Shown here piece by piece: positions 54,954-63,334 of a stretch of DNA of 64,000 nucleotides (positions within the stretch are counted from its first letter, which is position 1; each line of letters begins with the position of its first letter). Location: positions 124,001 through 188,000 of the forward strand of contig CALSPX010000004.1 of NCBI GenBank assembly GCA_943788345.1, read 5' to 3'. The notes under the pieces are model-generated. The model made no database searches, had not been told where the DNA came from, and saw nothing but the letters and a program-made list of their open reading frames with translations. Origin of the DNA: Ascidiaceihabitans sp023955215 (GTDB lineage: Bacteria > Pseudomonadota > Alphaproteobacteria > Rhodobacterales > Rhodobacteraceae). The position numbers and the translations under genes are program-made.

Positions 54954-54972
54954 GTTTCATCAGTGATGAAAC
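54954..54972. promoter_or_regulatory. 19-bp palindrome GTTTCATCA-N-TGATGAAAC
   Basis: A perfect palindrome with 9-bp arms around a single G lies between the guaA stop (54991) and the Wzz-like gene start (54864), both minus strand. Without a following T-run it looks more like an operator than a terminator. Confidence 0.5.
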
Positions 54973-54990
54973 AGGTTTAAGCCCTTGCCA

Positions 54991-56550
54991 TCATTCCCAC
55001 TCAATCGTGCCCGGAGGTTTCGAGGTGATGTCATAAGTTACACGATTGATGCCCGGCACTTCGTTGATAATCCGCGTTGCGGTTTCGCCAAGGAATTCGT
55101 GGCTGAACGGATAGTAATCCGCTGTCATACCGTCCACAGAGGTCACCGCACGCAGGGCGCAGGCAAAATCATAGGTGCGGCCGTCGCCCATAACTCCAAC
55201 GGTTTTCACCGGTAGGATCGCAACGAAAGCTTGCCAGATGTCGTCATACAGACCGTGTTTGCGGATTTGGTCGATATAGACCGCATCTGCTTCGCGCAGG
55301 ATTTCCAGTTTCGGACGTGTGATCTCACCTGGGCACCGGATCGCTAGGCCTGGGCCAGGGAAGGGGTGACGCCCGATGAAACCAGTAGGAAGACCAAGCT
55401 CGCGGCCAAGCTCACGCACTTCGTCTTTGAACAATTCGCGCAATGGCTCAACCAGCTTAAGGCCCATCTTTTCAGGTAAACCACCCACATTGTGGTGCGA
55501 TTTGATGGTCACGGATGGACCGCCAGAAAAGGATACAGATTCGATGACGTCAGGGTACAACGTACCTTGGGCCAAGAATTTAGCACCGCCAACTTCAGCC
55601 GCATGTTTCTGGAACACGTCGATGAACAATTTGCCAATAATCTTGCGCTTGGTTTCTGGATCGCTTTGGCCATCCAATTCGCCCAAAAACAGCTCGCGTT
55701 CGTCCGCATAGATAAACGGCATGTTGTAGTTGTCGCGGAACATGGTGATGACTTCGTCAGCTTCACCTTTACGCAACAAGCCATTGTTTACAAACACACA
55801 AGTCAACTGGTCACCAATTGCTTCGTGGATCAGAACGGCAGCTACTGAACTGTCGACACCGCCGGACAGGCCGCAGATAACTTTCGCGTCACCCACTTGC
55901 TCGCGAATTTTGGCAATGGCCTCTTCGCGATATGCCCCCATTGTCCAATCGCCTTTGAACCCGGCCATTTTGACAAAGTTCTCGTACAATTTCGCGCCGT
56001 TTGGCGTGTGGTGAACTTCTGGGTGGAACTGCACCGCAAAGAAGTTGCGTGATGTGTCGGCTGTGATCGCAAATGGCGCGTTCGGGGAGGTGCCATAAAC
56101 CTCGAAACCCGGTGCGATTTTGGATACGTGATCGCCGTGGCTCATCCAAACTTGTTCTTTGTCGTCTTCAAACCAGCCATCAAGCAGGGCCAGTTTTTCA
56201 GCTTCTGGCGTCACAAACGCACGACCAAATTCTGCAGTGCCATGGCCGCTTTCGACCTTACCACCCAAGACTTCCATCATCACTTGCTGACCATAACAAA
56301 TTCCTAGGATCGGAACATTCAGATCAAACACAGTTGATGGCGGGCGCGGCGACCCTTCATCGATGACAGAGGCGGGACCGCCCGAAAGGATCACAGCTTT
56401 TGGCGCGAATTCGGCCAAAAACGCGTCTGTCACGTTCTGATAAGGGTGAATTTCGCAATAGACGTTCAGTTCACGCAGGCGTCGCGCAATCAATTGCGTC
56501 ACTTGGCTACCAAAGTCGATGATGAGAAGGCGGTCATGTATGTTTGTCAT
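54991..56550 (-). CDS. guaA: GMP synthase (glutamine-hydrolysing)
   Basis: Start ATG 56550 (MTNIHDRLLIIDFGSQ) gives 519 aa; a longer frame to 56586 is less likely. The glutaminase domain has the nucleophile Cys in GICYGQQVMM and His/Glu in VQFHPEVHHTPNG. The ATP pyrophosphatase domain has GLSGGVDSSVAAVL, and the C-terminal dimerisation domain ends NRVTYDITSKPPGTIEWE. It converts XMP to GMP. Together with hpt at 62 kb it supports guanine nucleotide supply. Confidence 0.97.
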   Translation of the reverse strand: MTNIHDRLLIIDFGSQVTQLIARRLRELNVYCEIHPYQNVTDAFLAEFAPKAVILSGGPASVIDEGSPRPPSTVFDLNVPILGICYGQQVMMEVLGGKVESGHGTAEFGRAFVTPEAEKLALLDGWFEDDKEQVWMSHGDHVSKIAPGFEVYGTSPNAPFAITADTSRNFFAVQFHPEVHHTPNGAKLYENFVKMAGFKGDWTMGAYREEAIAKIREQVGDAKVICGLSGGVDSSVAAVLIHEAIGDQLTCVFVNNGLLRKGEADEVITMFRDNYNMPFIYADERELFLGELDGQSDPETKRKIIGKLFIDVFQKHAAEVGGAKFLAQGTLYPDVIESVSFSGGPSVTIKSHHNVGGLPEKMGLKLVEPLRELFKDEVRELGRELGLPTGFIGRHPFPGPGLAIRCPGEITRPKLEILREADAVYIDQIRKHGLYDDIWQAFVAILPVKTVGVMGDGRTYDFACALRAVTSVDGMTADYYPFSHEFLGETATRIINEVPGINRVTYDITSKPPGTIEWE

Positions 56551-56753
56551 GCGTCCTGCAATATGCAGATGTGGCGGGGCTGGCAAGTGTTTGAGGGCGG
56601 CTTTGCGGTTCGAATGGGCATGTTTTTGCGAAGAACCGAATTGGCAGCGCGCAGATGTCGCTTTTTTCCCAGCATCGCCGCAAATTCAGGGTGACATGGG
56701 GCGGCACTAAGGTATCAGCCAATCAAGCAATGTCGATAAAAAAGGGGATCATC

Positions 56754-58301
56754 ATGTCTGAAGCAGCAACTCCAGCAAGACGCGGACGCGGTGGCGGCGG
56801 TGCAGCACGTCGTGCAGCACGAACAGCAGTGTCTTTTGAAACGGCAAAATACATCGAACGCAATATCCCAAACTTTGAGGTTCTGACCGAAGAAGCGCTT
56901 TGCATCATTGAGGCAAACGCCGAACAGATCCTTGAAGAAGTTGGCGTTAACTTCCTTGATAACCCTGCTGCCCTAAAACGTTGGGCAGATGCGGGTGCAG
57001 ACATTGACGGCGAACGGGTTCGTATTCCAAAAGGTCTAGCGCGCAAACTATGTGCAACAGCTCCCTCTACGTTCACTCAACATGCCCGCAACCCAGAGCG
57101 CAATGTCGAAATTGGTGGCCGAAATCTGGTGCTTGCGCCGGTTTATGGCCCTCCATTTGTGCGTGACGCTGAAGGTGGGCGCCGTTACGCAACCATCGGG
57201 GATTTTCAGAAGTTCGTGAAACTGGGCTATATGTCCAAATGGTTGCACCACTCTGGTGGTACGGTATGCGAACCAACAGATGTGCCGGTGAATAAACGTC
57301 ACTTGGACATGATTCACGCGCACATGACCTTGTCAGATAAACCGTTCATGGGGTCCGTGACAGAACCATCCCGCGCCCAAGACAGCGTAGATATGGCCAG
57401 CATCCTGTTTGGCAAAGACTTTGTTCAAGAGAACACAGTTATGACCAGCCTGATCAACATCAACTCACCGATGACGTTTGATGACGTTATGATGGGTGCG
57501 CTTGAAGTGTACGCGCAAAACAATCAGGCCTGTATCGTTTCGCCGTTTATCGTTGGCGGGGCTATGGCACCGGTTTCTGTTGCAGGCACGTTGACCCAAG
57601 TGATGGCCGAGGCTTTGGCTGGCATTGCATACAGCCAGTTGATACGTCCCGGTGCCCCAGTAATTATGGGTGCCTTTGTGACGTCTATCGACATGAACTC
57701 TGGCGCGCCAACCTTCGGCACACCTGAGGCCGCGCACATTACATACGGGGCAGGGCAGTTGGCACGCCGCATGGGATTGCCATATCGTTCATCCGGCGGG
57801 TTCACTGGATCGAAACTGCCTGACGCGCAGGCTGGGTATGAAACAGCCAATAGCCTGAACATGGGCCTTTTGGCTGGTGTGAACTTTATGCTGCACTCTT
57901 GCGGTTGGCTTGAAGGTGGATTGGTCAGCTCGTTTGAGAAATTCGTAATGGACGCGGATCAGTTGGGTGCATTGCATCACCTCGCACGCGGCGTTGAAAT
58001 TGATGAGAACGCACAAGCTATGGATGCGATCCGCGAAGTTGGGCCCGGTGGGCACTACTTGGGATGCGCACACACGCAAGCCAACTTTAAGGATGCGTTC
58101 TGGAAGTCAGACCTGTTGGACTACAAACCATTCGAGACATGGGAGGATGAGGGCGCGCGCGATACGCAATCATTGGCAACTGCCCGTGTGGAGAAAATGT
58201 TGAACGACTATGTTCAACCGCCATTGGATCAAGGCATTGCAGACGGTCTGAATGACTACATTGCAAAACGTAAAGAAGCCGAACCTGACTCCTTTATGTA
58301 G
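56754..58301 (+). CDS. MttB-like (trimethylamine methyltransferase family) methyltransferase, non-pyrrolysine
   Basis: Start ATG 56754 with AAGGGGA upstream gives 515 aa. After a basic Gly/Arg-rich leader (about 8-22), the protein reads as an MttB barrel: EEALCIIEANAEQILEEVGV, NSLNMGLLAGVNFMLHSCGW and the terminal KRKEAEPDSFM. No UAG codon is in frame, so it has no pyrrolysine. Non-Pyl members of the family demethylate quaternary amines such as glycine betaine and pass the methyl to a corrinoid protein. No corrinoid protein or MtaA-like partner is nearby, so the substrate stays open. Confidence 0.85.
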   Translation: MSEAATPARRGRGGGGAARRAARTAVSFETAKYIERNIPNFEVLTEEALCIIEANAEQILEEVGVNFLDNPAALKRWADAGADIDGERVRIPKGLARKLCATAPSTFTQHARNPERNVEIGGRNLVLAPVYGPPFVRDAEGGRRYATIGDFQKFVKLGYMSKWLHHSGGTVCEPTDVPVNKRHLDMIHAHMTLSDKPFMGSVTEPSRAQDSVDMASILFGKDFVQENTVMTSLININSPMTFDDVMMGALEVYAQNNQACIVSPFIVGGAMAPVSVAGTLTQVMAEALAGIAYSQLIRPGAPVIMGAFVTSIDMNSGAPTFGTPEAAHITYGAGQLARRMGLPYRSSGGFTGSKLPDAQAGYETANSLNMGLLAGVNFMLHSCGWLEGGLVSSFEKFVMDADQLGALHHLARGVEIDENAQAMDAIREVGPGGHYLGCAHTQANFKDAFWKSDLLDYKPFETWEDEGARDTQSLATARVEKMLNDYVQPPLDQGIADGLNDYIAKRKEAEPDSFM

Positions 58302-58601
58302 TCAGCTGACAGGTTTTGGTTGAGAGGCGCGTAGATCGCGTGCCTCTCCCACAATCGCAATCATCACATCGATATGGCGCAGCAGGTTGTAGGCGGATTC
58401 GCCTGCTTTACGCAGTGCGTTTAGATCGCCTTCAATTTCGATAAGCCGGAATATGGCTTCTGAGTGCTTGGGCATCTGACCATAACCAAGGAGGCGTGGC
58501 AGGTGCGCCGTGCGTCTATAGTCCATCGCACCAATACGTGCCGCGCGCATCAAGAGCTTTGGGCGCTGTAACTGCTGTAAAATGGTTAATACGTCTTGCA
58601 T
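58302..58601 (-). CDS. DUF6477-type small protein
   Basis: The 99-aa protein has the pattern RPKLLMRAARIGAMDYRRTAHL and HSEAIFRLIEIEGDLNALRKAGESAYNLLRHIDVMI, matching the small Rhodobacteraceae family I know as DUF6477. It is soluble and helical with no catalytic motif. It is divergent from a DUF6456 gene across 256 bp. The family label rests on memory. The 256-bp gap shows no other gene. Confidence 0.68.
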   Translation of the reverse strand: MQDVLTILQQLQRPKLLMRAARIGAMDYRRTAHLPRLLGYGQMPKHSEAIFRLIEIEGDLNALRKAGESAYNLLRHIDVMIAIVGEARDLRASQPKPVS

Positions 58602-58857
58602 GTAAAATCCCCTTAAGAACCAAAACTGTGGGTAAAGTTGTCCCGATCATTGGATCTATCGCACGGCATTTAAGGGTGTTGCGCGTGGTAGTAGGGGGAA
58701 GTGCGCAGGGTTCACGACTGTTTATACTTTAGAAACAATGATGAAGATTGTTGAATTCGTTAACCAACAAGTAATGTACGCATCCTTAGGCTGTGTGGAG
58801 AAAGCTGGGGGTAAGTGGTGGAAAAAACTACGTCTCTGCTAAAGGAGACATCTGTTA

Positions 58858-59994
58858 ATGGACATCACGCAACATATTGCGACTGCGACCTCTTTGCCAA
58901 ATTGGGTACCCATTCTGGCGCAGATTTATCTGGCACATACCCACGTTGGCTTACCAATTCGGGCCTTGGCACGCTTATCGGGCTGCCATGCCTCAACTAT
59001 TCTGCGCCAAATTCGCAAGGTGGAAACCCGCCGTGATGACCCTTTGGTTGACGCCGTTCTTCATCAATTAGGCAATCACCATTTTGACACGTCCCAAGAT
59101 TGGTCTGTGTCCCCAAACAAGGAAACGACTGATATGAGCTTTTATACCAAGATCACCACCGACAAAGATGGATTAGAACAGGACGCCATGCGCATCCTGC
59201 GGCGCTTGTGTGAAAAGGGCGCCGTCTTGGCCGTTGCTGCGGATATGGACAAAGCGGTGGTTGTGCGTGGCGGGGCGCACGGCAAAAGCACGCGAACTGC
59301 GGTTGTCGAACGCCACATTGCGCAGGCGATGACATTAAAAAACTGGATTGCGGCTCAAACAACGGGTCGGATTGTACGCTATCAAATTACGGCCGCAGGG
59401 CGCACGGCACTTACCCAAATGCTTGAGGGTGCAAATGATCAAAATCCGACAGGAATGTCAGAGGATCAAACCGGTTTTGGAAATCAGCACCGCGAGTGGG
59501 GGGAAAAGACACTTCCAGATGCGGACACAGGCCGCCCAAAGCGGATGCGCTATAACCTGTCAGAATCGCCACTAACGGCTTTGGCACGTCGGCGCGATAA
59601 AGATGGGAAACCGTTCCTAAGCGACGATTTGGTCCGTGTGGGCGAACGTCTGCGCGAGGATTTCGAATTGGCTCAAATGGGACCTCGGGTCGCTCAAAAC
59701 TGGGACCGCTTCCTGACATCGGGCGGGCGTGGTGGTTTTGCGCCTGACAGCGGTGTGGGCGATGGACCCGCAGCTGCGCGCAAACGGGTTGCCGATGCCA
59801 TGACCGATCTTGGGCCTGGGCTGTCGGACGTTTTAATGCGGTGTTGTTGCTATCTTGAAGGGCTCGAGGCCGCGGAAAAGCGGCTTGGCTGGTCTGCTCG
59901 CTCGGGAAAGATCGTATTGCGGATCGCATTGATGCGGCTGCATCAACACTATGAACGGACACTGGGGTTTGCGGCGGGTGGCATGATCGGCTAA
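58858..59994 (+). CDS. DUF6456-type helix-turn-helix protein
   Basis: The 378-aa protein starts at ATG 58858 behind AAAGGAGAC. The N-terminal part has a helix-turn-helix-like stretch (IRALARLSGCHASTILRQIRKVE, about 33-55), and a second possible one lies around 100-180. The C-terminal domain (about 230-370) has SPLTALARRRDKDGKPFLSD and AQMGPRVAQNWDRFLTSG, followed by LSDVLMRCCCYLEGLEAAEKRLGW, which I associate with DUF6456. It may be a group-specific DNA-binding regulator. Function unknown. Confidence 0.75.
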   Translation: MDITQHIATATSLPNWVPILAQIYLAHTHVGLPIRALARLSGCHASTILRQIRKVETRRDDPLVDAVLHQLGNHHFDTSQDWSVSPNKETTDMSFYTKITTDKDGLEQDAMRILRRLCEKGAVLAVAADMDKAVVVRGGAHGKSTRTAVVERHIAQAMTLKNWIAAQTTGRIVRYQITAAGRTALTQMLEGANDQNPTGMSEDQTGFGNQHREWGEKTLPDADTGRPKRMRYNLSESPLTALARRRDKDGKPFLSDDLVRVGERLREDFELAQMGPRVAQNWDRFLTSGGRGGFAPDSGVGDGPAAARKRVADAMTDLGPGLSDVLMRCCCYLEGLEAAEKRLGWSARSGKIVLRIALMRLHQHYERTLGFAAGGMIG

Positions 59995-60136
59995 CAGATA
60001 CGAAGCGCAGGCATAAAAAGAGTGGTATCGCGCTGGAACATAGCCGGAATGCGCTACATTGGGTTTTAACCAAAACGGTTTAAGGTTAAACTAACCCAAC
60101 TCTTGCTGCCAAAGCGCAGCCCAAAAGGCCGATAAC

Positions 60137-61084
60137 ATGCGTGATCTGAAAATTCCTGAACAACGCCACCCTGAAAAAGCGCGGCGTCCAGACAGTCCAC
60201 AGCCTAAAAAGCCAGATTGGATTAGGGTCAAAGCCCCCAACAGCAAGGGCTATGATGAAACCCGCAAAATCATGCGTGACAATAACCTTGTGACAGTCTG
60301 CGAAGAAGCCGGTTGCCCAAACGTGGGCGAATGTTGGAGCCAAGGGCACGCGACCATGATGATTATGGGGGAGGTCTGCACACGCGCATGTACCTTCTGC
60401 AACATCGCGACGGGTAAGCCACCTGAAGATTTAGATGCATTTGAACCGGGACGTGTCGCGCACGCTGTTGAAAAACTAGGCCTGAACCATGTTGTTGTGA
60501 CCTCGGTTGATCGTGACGATATCACGGATGGTGGTGCGGATCACTTTGCACAAACCATTCGTGCGATCCGTCACCGCAGCCCGAACACCACGATTGAAAT
60601 TCTAACACCGGACTTTATCCGCTGTGACCCATCCGTTTTGGAAGTGGTCGTTGAGGCGCGTCCTGATGTCTTTAACCACAACCTTGAAACTGTCCCGGGA
60701 CTTTATCCAGAGGTGCGTCCAGGCGCGCGCTACTTCCATTCATTGCGACTTTTGCAGCGTGTTAAAGAACTGGATCCGATGATGTTCACCAAATCAGGCA
60801 TCATGGTTGGATTGGGCGAGGATCGCCAATCCGTGATGCAGGTCATGGAAGACATGCGTGCTGCTGATATCGATTTCCTGACTGTGGGCCAATATCTGCA
60901 ACCAACACCCAAGCACCACGCCGTTGATCGCTTTGTGCACCCTGACGAGTTCGCAGCTTATGAAAAGGCCGCCTACGGCAAGGGCTTCTTAATGGTGTCC
61001 GCTACGCCGCTCACACGGTCTAGCTATCACGCCGGTGATGATTTCGCGCAGTTGCACGCTGCACGTCAGGCGAAACACGGTTAA
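60137..61084 (+). CDS. lipA: lipoyl synthase
   Basis: The 315-aa radical SAM enzyme inserts two sulfurs into octanoyl groups. The auxiliary cluster cysteines are in VCEEAGCPNVGECW, and the radical SAM triad in CTRACTFCNIATG. GEVCTR and the C-terminal ATPLTRSSYHAGDDF with the conserved R-S-S-Y-H are present. ATG 60137 is preceded by AAAGGCCGATAAC. It has its own terminator. No lipB is seen nearby. Confidence 0.96.
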   Translation: MRDLKIPEQRHPEKARRPDSPQPKKPDWIRVKAPNSKGYDETRKIMRDNNLVTVCEEAGCPNVGECWSQGHATMMIMGEVCTRACTFCNIATGKPPEDLDAFEPGRVAHAVEKLGLNHVVVTSVDRDDITDGGADHFAQTIRAIRHRSPNTTIEILTPDFIRCDPSVLEVVVEARPDVFNHNLETVPGLYPEVRPGARYFHSLRLLQRVKELDPMMFTKSGIMVGLGEDRQSVMQVMEDMRAADIDFLTVGQYLQPTPKHHAVDRFVHPDEFAAYEKAAYGKGFLMVSATPLTRSSYHAGDDFAQLHAARQAKHG

Positions 61085-61131
61085 CTCGCGGGTTTCCACC
61101 TTCTGATCTCAAATCTAAAACAGCGTTTCCG

Positions 61132-61171
61132 GTCTTAAAGGACTGGGAACGCTTTCTTTTTGATCTGTCAA
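61132..61171 (+). terminator. lipA terminator
   Basis: A 13-bp stem (two G-T pairs, TTAAAG loop) begins AGCGTTTCC at 61132 and closes GGGAACGCT at 61163, followed by TTCTTTTT. Confidence 0.92.
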
Positions 61172-61348
61172 AATATCGTCAGCTGAAAGGCGCGTAAGCT
61201 TGGACGGGACTTTGCCGCGCCATCACAGCGGCCTTTACTTGGGATCGGTTGCCGTAACCGCGCCAAGTGATTCTATCTGGGGTTTACAGTGCATTCCAAA
61301 CGAAGTCATTGCTTCCAGATCAGATACAGTAACGTTTTCAGAGGCTTA

Positions 61349-61382
61349 AGTTGCATCACGCAACTGTGTCCTATCCGACACA
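61349..61382. promoter_or_regulatory. two adjacent dyads upstream of the secreted-protein pair
   Basis: AGTTGC-N5-GCAACT (61349-61365) and TGTGTC-N6-GACACA (61365-61382) share one base and lie about 130 bp before the first secreted-protein gene. Apart from these and the lipA terminator, the 61085-61508 gap shows nothing. Confidence 0.4.
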
Positions 61383-61508
61383 AAACTGTGAATGCGTCAA
61401 TTTCCTGACACAATTTACGCTCGAAAGCCGGGAATCACTCAATTTTCGCCAGACATGGTTAATGGCGCTGCTAATTTGAGCCCACTATTTATAAATGGAG
61501 AACTTATT

Positions 61509-61781
61509 ATGAAAACTACAATTTTAGCCGCAGCAGCCGTTTTGGTTTCCTTCGCAGCGCCAGCAATGGCTTGGGAAGGCAAAGTCGTCGCTTGTTACGA
61601 CAGCGTTTGGGTTCCTGCGAAAACTGAAACACACAAGAAATTGCACTCTGCAGCTCACACTAAGTGGGAGCACCGTGGTGGCCAACTGGTAGAAGTTTAC
61701 TACGCACCAGTTTACATCCAGCACACACACCAGAAGAGCAAAGGTTATTACCTTAAAGTTAAAGCTGCTTGCAACAAGTAA
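61509..61781 (+). CDS. small secreted two-cysteine protein A (90 aa)
   Basis: Start ATG 61509 follows ATGGAGAACTT. A signal peptide (about 1-20, ending PAMAW) precedes a mature part of about 70 residues with ACYDSVWVPAKTE near its start, a charged His-rich middle and the end KVKAACNK. The two cysteines sit at the ends of the mature chain, so an intramolecular disulfide is possible. It resembles the next gene in spacing and motifs (Cys-Tyr, VPA, a late Pro-Val/Tyr, terminal Cys). Periplasmic or secreted, function unknown. Confidence 0.75.
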   Translation: MKTTILAAAAVLVSFAAPAMAWEGKVVACYDSVWVPAKTETHKKLHSAAHTKWEHRGGQLVEVYYAPVYIQHTHQKSKGYYLKVKAACNK

Positions 61782-61802
61782 GCCGTTAACTAAATGCAAA
61801 TT

Positions 61803-61836
61803 AAGAGGCGTACATCTGCTGTGCGCCTCTTTTTTT
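61803..61836 (+). terminator. terminator between the two secreted-protein genes
   Basis: AGAGGCG pairs with CGCCTCT (7 bp, plus inner G-C) and is followed by six T. Confidence 0.88.
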
Positions 61837-61939
61837 GTGCGTTTTCAACGTTAGCTTCGTATTCTTGTCAGAGTGGGGCCGTTATTTAGCCCTTATTCTT
61901 GGTTAACCAAAGGCCAGTTAACATTGAAAAGGATAAGTT

Positions 61940-62221
61940 ATGAAACATTTTCTAGCCCCATTAGTGGCAATCTCATTTGTTATCGCAGCACCAGCATCTG
62001 CTGCTGACGAGTCACGCGCAACACGCGTTGGATGCTATCAGGAAGTTAAAGTTCCTGCACAATACAGCGTGAAACGCGTCAAAATCAAAGACGAGTATCG
62101 CCAATACATCAAACGTACGAACGGCCGTATTGACCTGATGGAATTTCCAGCAGTTTACCGCGAAGACAAAACAAAAGTTGCCGAAGCGCACACAGTTATG
62201 CGTGAAATCGTCTGTAACTAA
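61940..62221 (+). CDS. small secreted two-cysteine protein B (93 aa)
   Basis: ATG 61940 follows AAAAGGATAAGTT. The signal peptide (about 1-22, ending ASAAD) is followed by GCYQEVKVPAQYSVKRVKIK, a charged middle with NGRIDLMEFPAVYRED and the end MREIVCN. The framework C-Y-x-x-V-x-V-P-A, then a G-x-[LI], a Pro-Ala/Val-Tyr and a final Cys is shared with protein A upstream, so the two look like divergent tandem paralogs. No function is known to me. Confidence 0.75.
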   Translation: MKHFLAPLVAISFVIAAPASAADESRATRVGCYQEVKVPAQYSVKRVKIKDEYRQYIKRTNGRIDLMEFPAVYREDKTKVAEAHTVMREIVCN

Positions 62222-62238
62222 GACCGATTTACGTCAGA

Positions 62239-62781
62239 TTACGTGAACCGAACCTTCCCAATATAGGGGAGGTTGCGGTTGCGCTGTGCAAAATCAATTC
62301 CATACCCCACGACAAATTCATCTGGGATATCAAAACCAACATAGTCCGCGCGGAAATCGACTTCGCGCCGTGATGGTTTGTCCAACAAAGCCACAGATTT
62401 CAGACGTGCAGGATTGCGTGTCAAAAGCATCTTTGTGACGTGGTTCAATGTGTGGCCCGTGTCGACAATATCCTCGACAACCAAAACATCGCGACCTTCA
62501 ATCGCGCCGCGCAAGTCCTTGAGAATGCGAACTTCTCGGCTGCTTTCCATACCGTCACCGTAACTGGACGCTTCCAGAAAATCGACCTCGATCGGCAAAT
62601 CCAACTCGCGTACAAGGTCAGCAATAAATACGAACGAGCCGCGTAAAAGCCCCACAACAACCAGTTTATCTGTCCCGTTAAATTCATCTTGAAGAACGTG
62701 ACTTAGCTCTTCAATCCGTGCCGCAATGGATTTTGCCGAGATCATTTGATCGATGACATATGGACGCTGTGGCATGTTCAC
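62239..62781 (-). CDS. hpt: hypoxanthine phosphoribosyltransferase
   Basis: The 180-aa enzyme salvages hypoxanthine and guanine with PRPP. The PRPP-binding motif is DVLVVEDIVDTGHTL (about 107-121), preceded by VGLLRGSFVFIADLVREL and SYGDGMESSREV. DYVGFDIPDEFVVGYGIDF is the late flexible region with DFAQRNRNLPYIG. The length is normal. It is convergent with the second secreted-protein gene (17-bp gap). Confidence 0.95.
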   Translation of the reverse strand: MNMPQRPYVIDQMISAKSIAARIEELSHVLQDEFNGTDKLVVVGLLRGSFVFIADLVRELDLPIEVDFLEASSYGDGMESSREVRILKDLRGAIEGRDVLVVEDIVDTGHTLNHVTKMLLTRNPARLKSVALLDKPSRREVDFRADYVGFDIPDEFVVGYGIDFAQRNRNLPYIGKVRFT

Positions 62782-62851
62782 CCCTTGTATTTGTAAGGGT
62801 TTCGTAACACATGGTTTTGAACGATAACCATATTAAAATACAAAAAAACTT

Positions 62852-63295
62852 ATGCCGACACATTCAGAAACACGCCCTCTGCCATACACTGCCCAACAGA
62901 TGTACGATCTGGTGGCCGATGTGGCGTCCTATCCCCAGTTTTTGCCGTGGTGCGCCGCTGCGCGCATTCGATCCACAACACCGGTTGAGCAAAGCGTGGT
63001 GCTTGAGGCGGATCTGGTGATTTCTTTCAAAGTTTTTCGCGAACGGTTCGGCAGCCATGTCACGCTGTTCCCGGATGATATGAAGATCGACACCGAATAT
63101 TTGGATGGTCCGTTTAAGCACATGAAATCCAATTGGGCGTTTGAGGACACCCCAACAGGGTGCAACGTCATCTTCTTTGTTGATTTTGAATTTAAAAACG
63201 CCATCCTACAGGGGATCATCGGCCTTGTATTTAACGAGGCGATGCAACGTGTCGTCCGTGCGTTCGAAGCGCGGGCTGTCGCACTTTACGGCTAA
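62852..63295 (+). CDS. Coq10/RatA START-domain protein
   Basis: The 147-aa protein is a START-like (polyketide cyclase/Coq10) domain: YTAQQMYDLVADVASYPQFL near residue 10, PWCAAARI, FRERFGSHVTLFPDD and DGPFKHMKSNWAFEDTPTG, ending in the long C-terminal helix AMQRVVRAFEARA. Family members bind ubiquinone (Coq10) or the 70S ribosome (RatA). In alphaproteobacteria the ubiquinone-binding role is usually preferred. Context gives no further clue. Confidence 0.85.
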   Translation: MPTHSETRPLPYTAQQMYDLVADVASYPQFLPWCAAARIRSTTPVEQSVVLEADLVISFKVFRERFGSHVTLFPDDMKIDTEYLDGPFKHMKSNWAFEDTPTGCNVIFFVDFEFKNAILQGIIGLVFNEAMQRVVRAFEARAVALYG

Positions 63296-63334
63296 GCAAA
63301 TCCGCTTTGGTCGTTCACCTGACCGGAGCCATAG

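Noticed and set aside
56754..58301. Pyrrolysine-containing trimethylamine methyltransferase
   Set aside because: No in-frame UAG occurs, so the pyrrolysine form is excluded.
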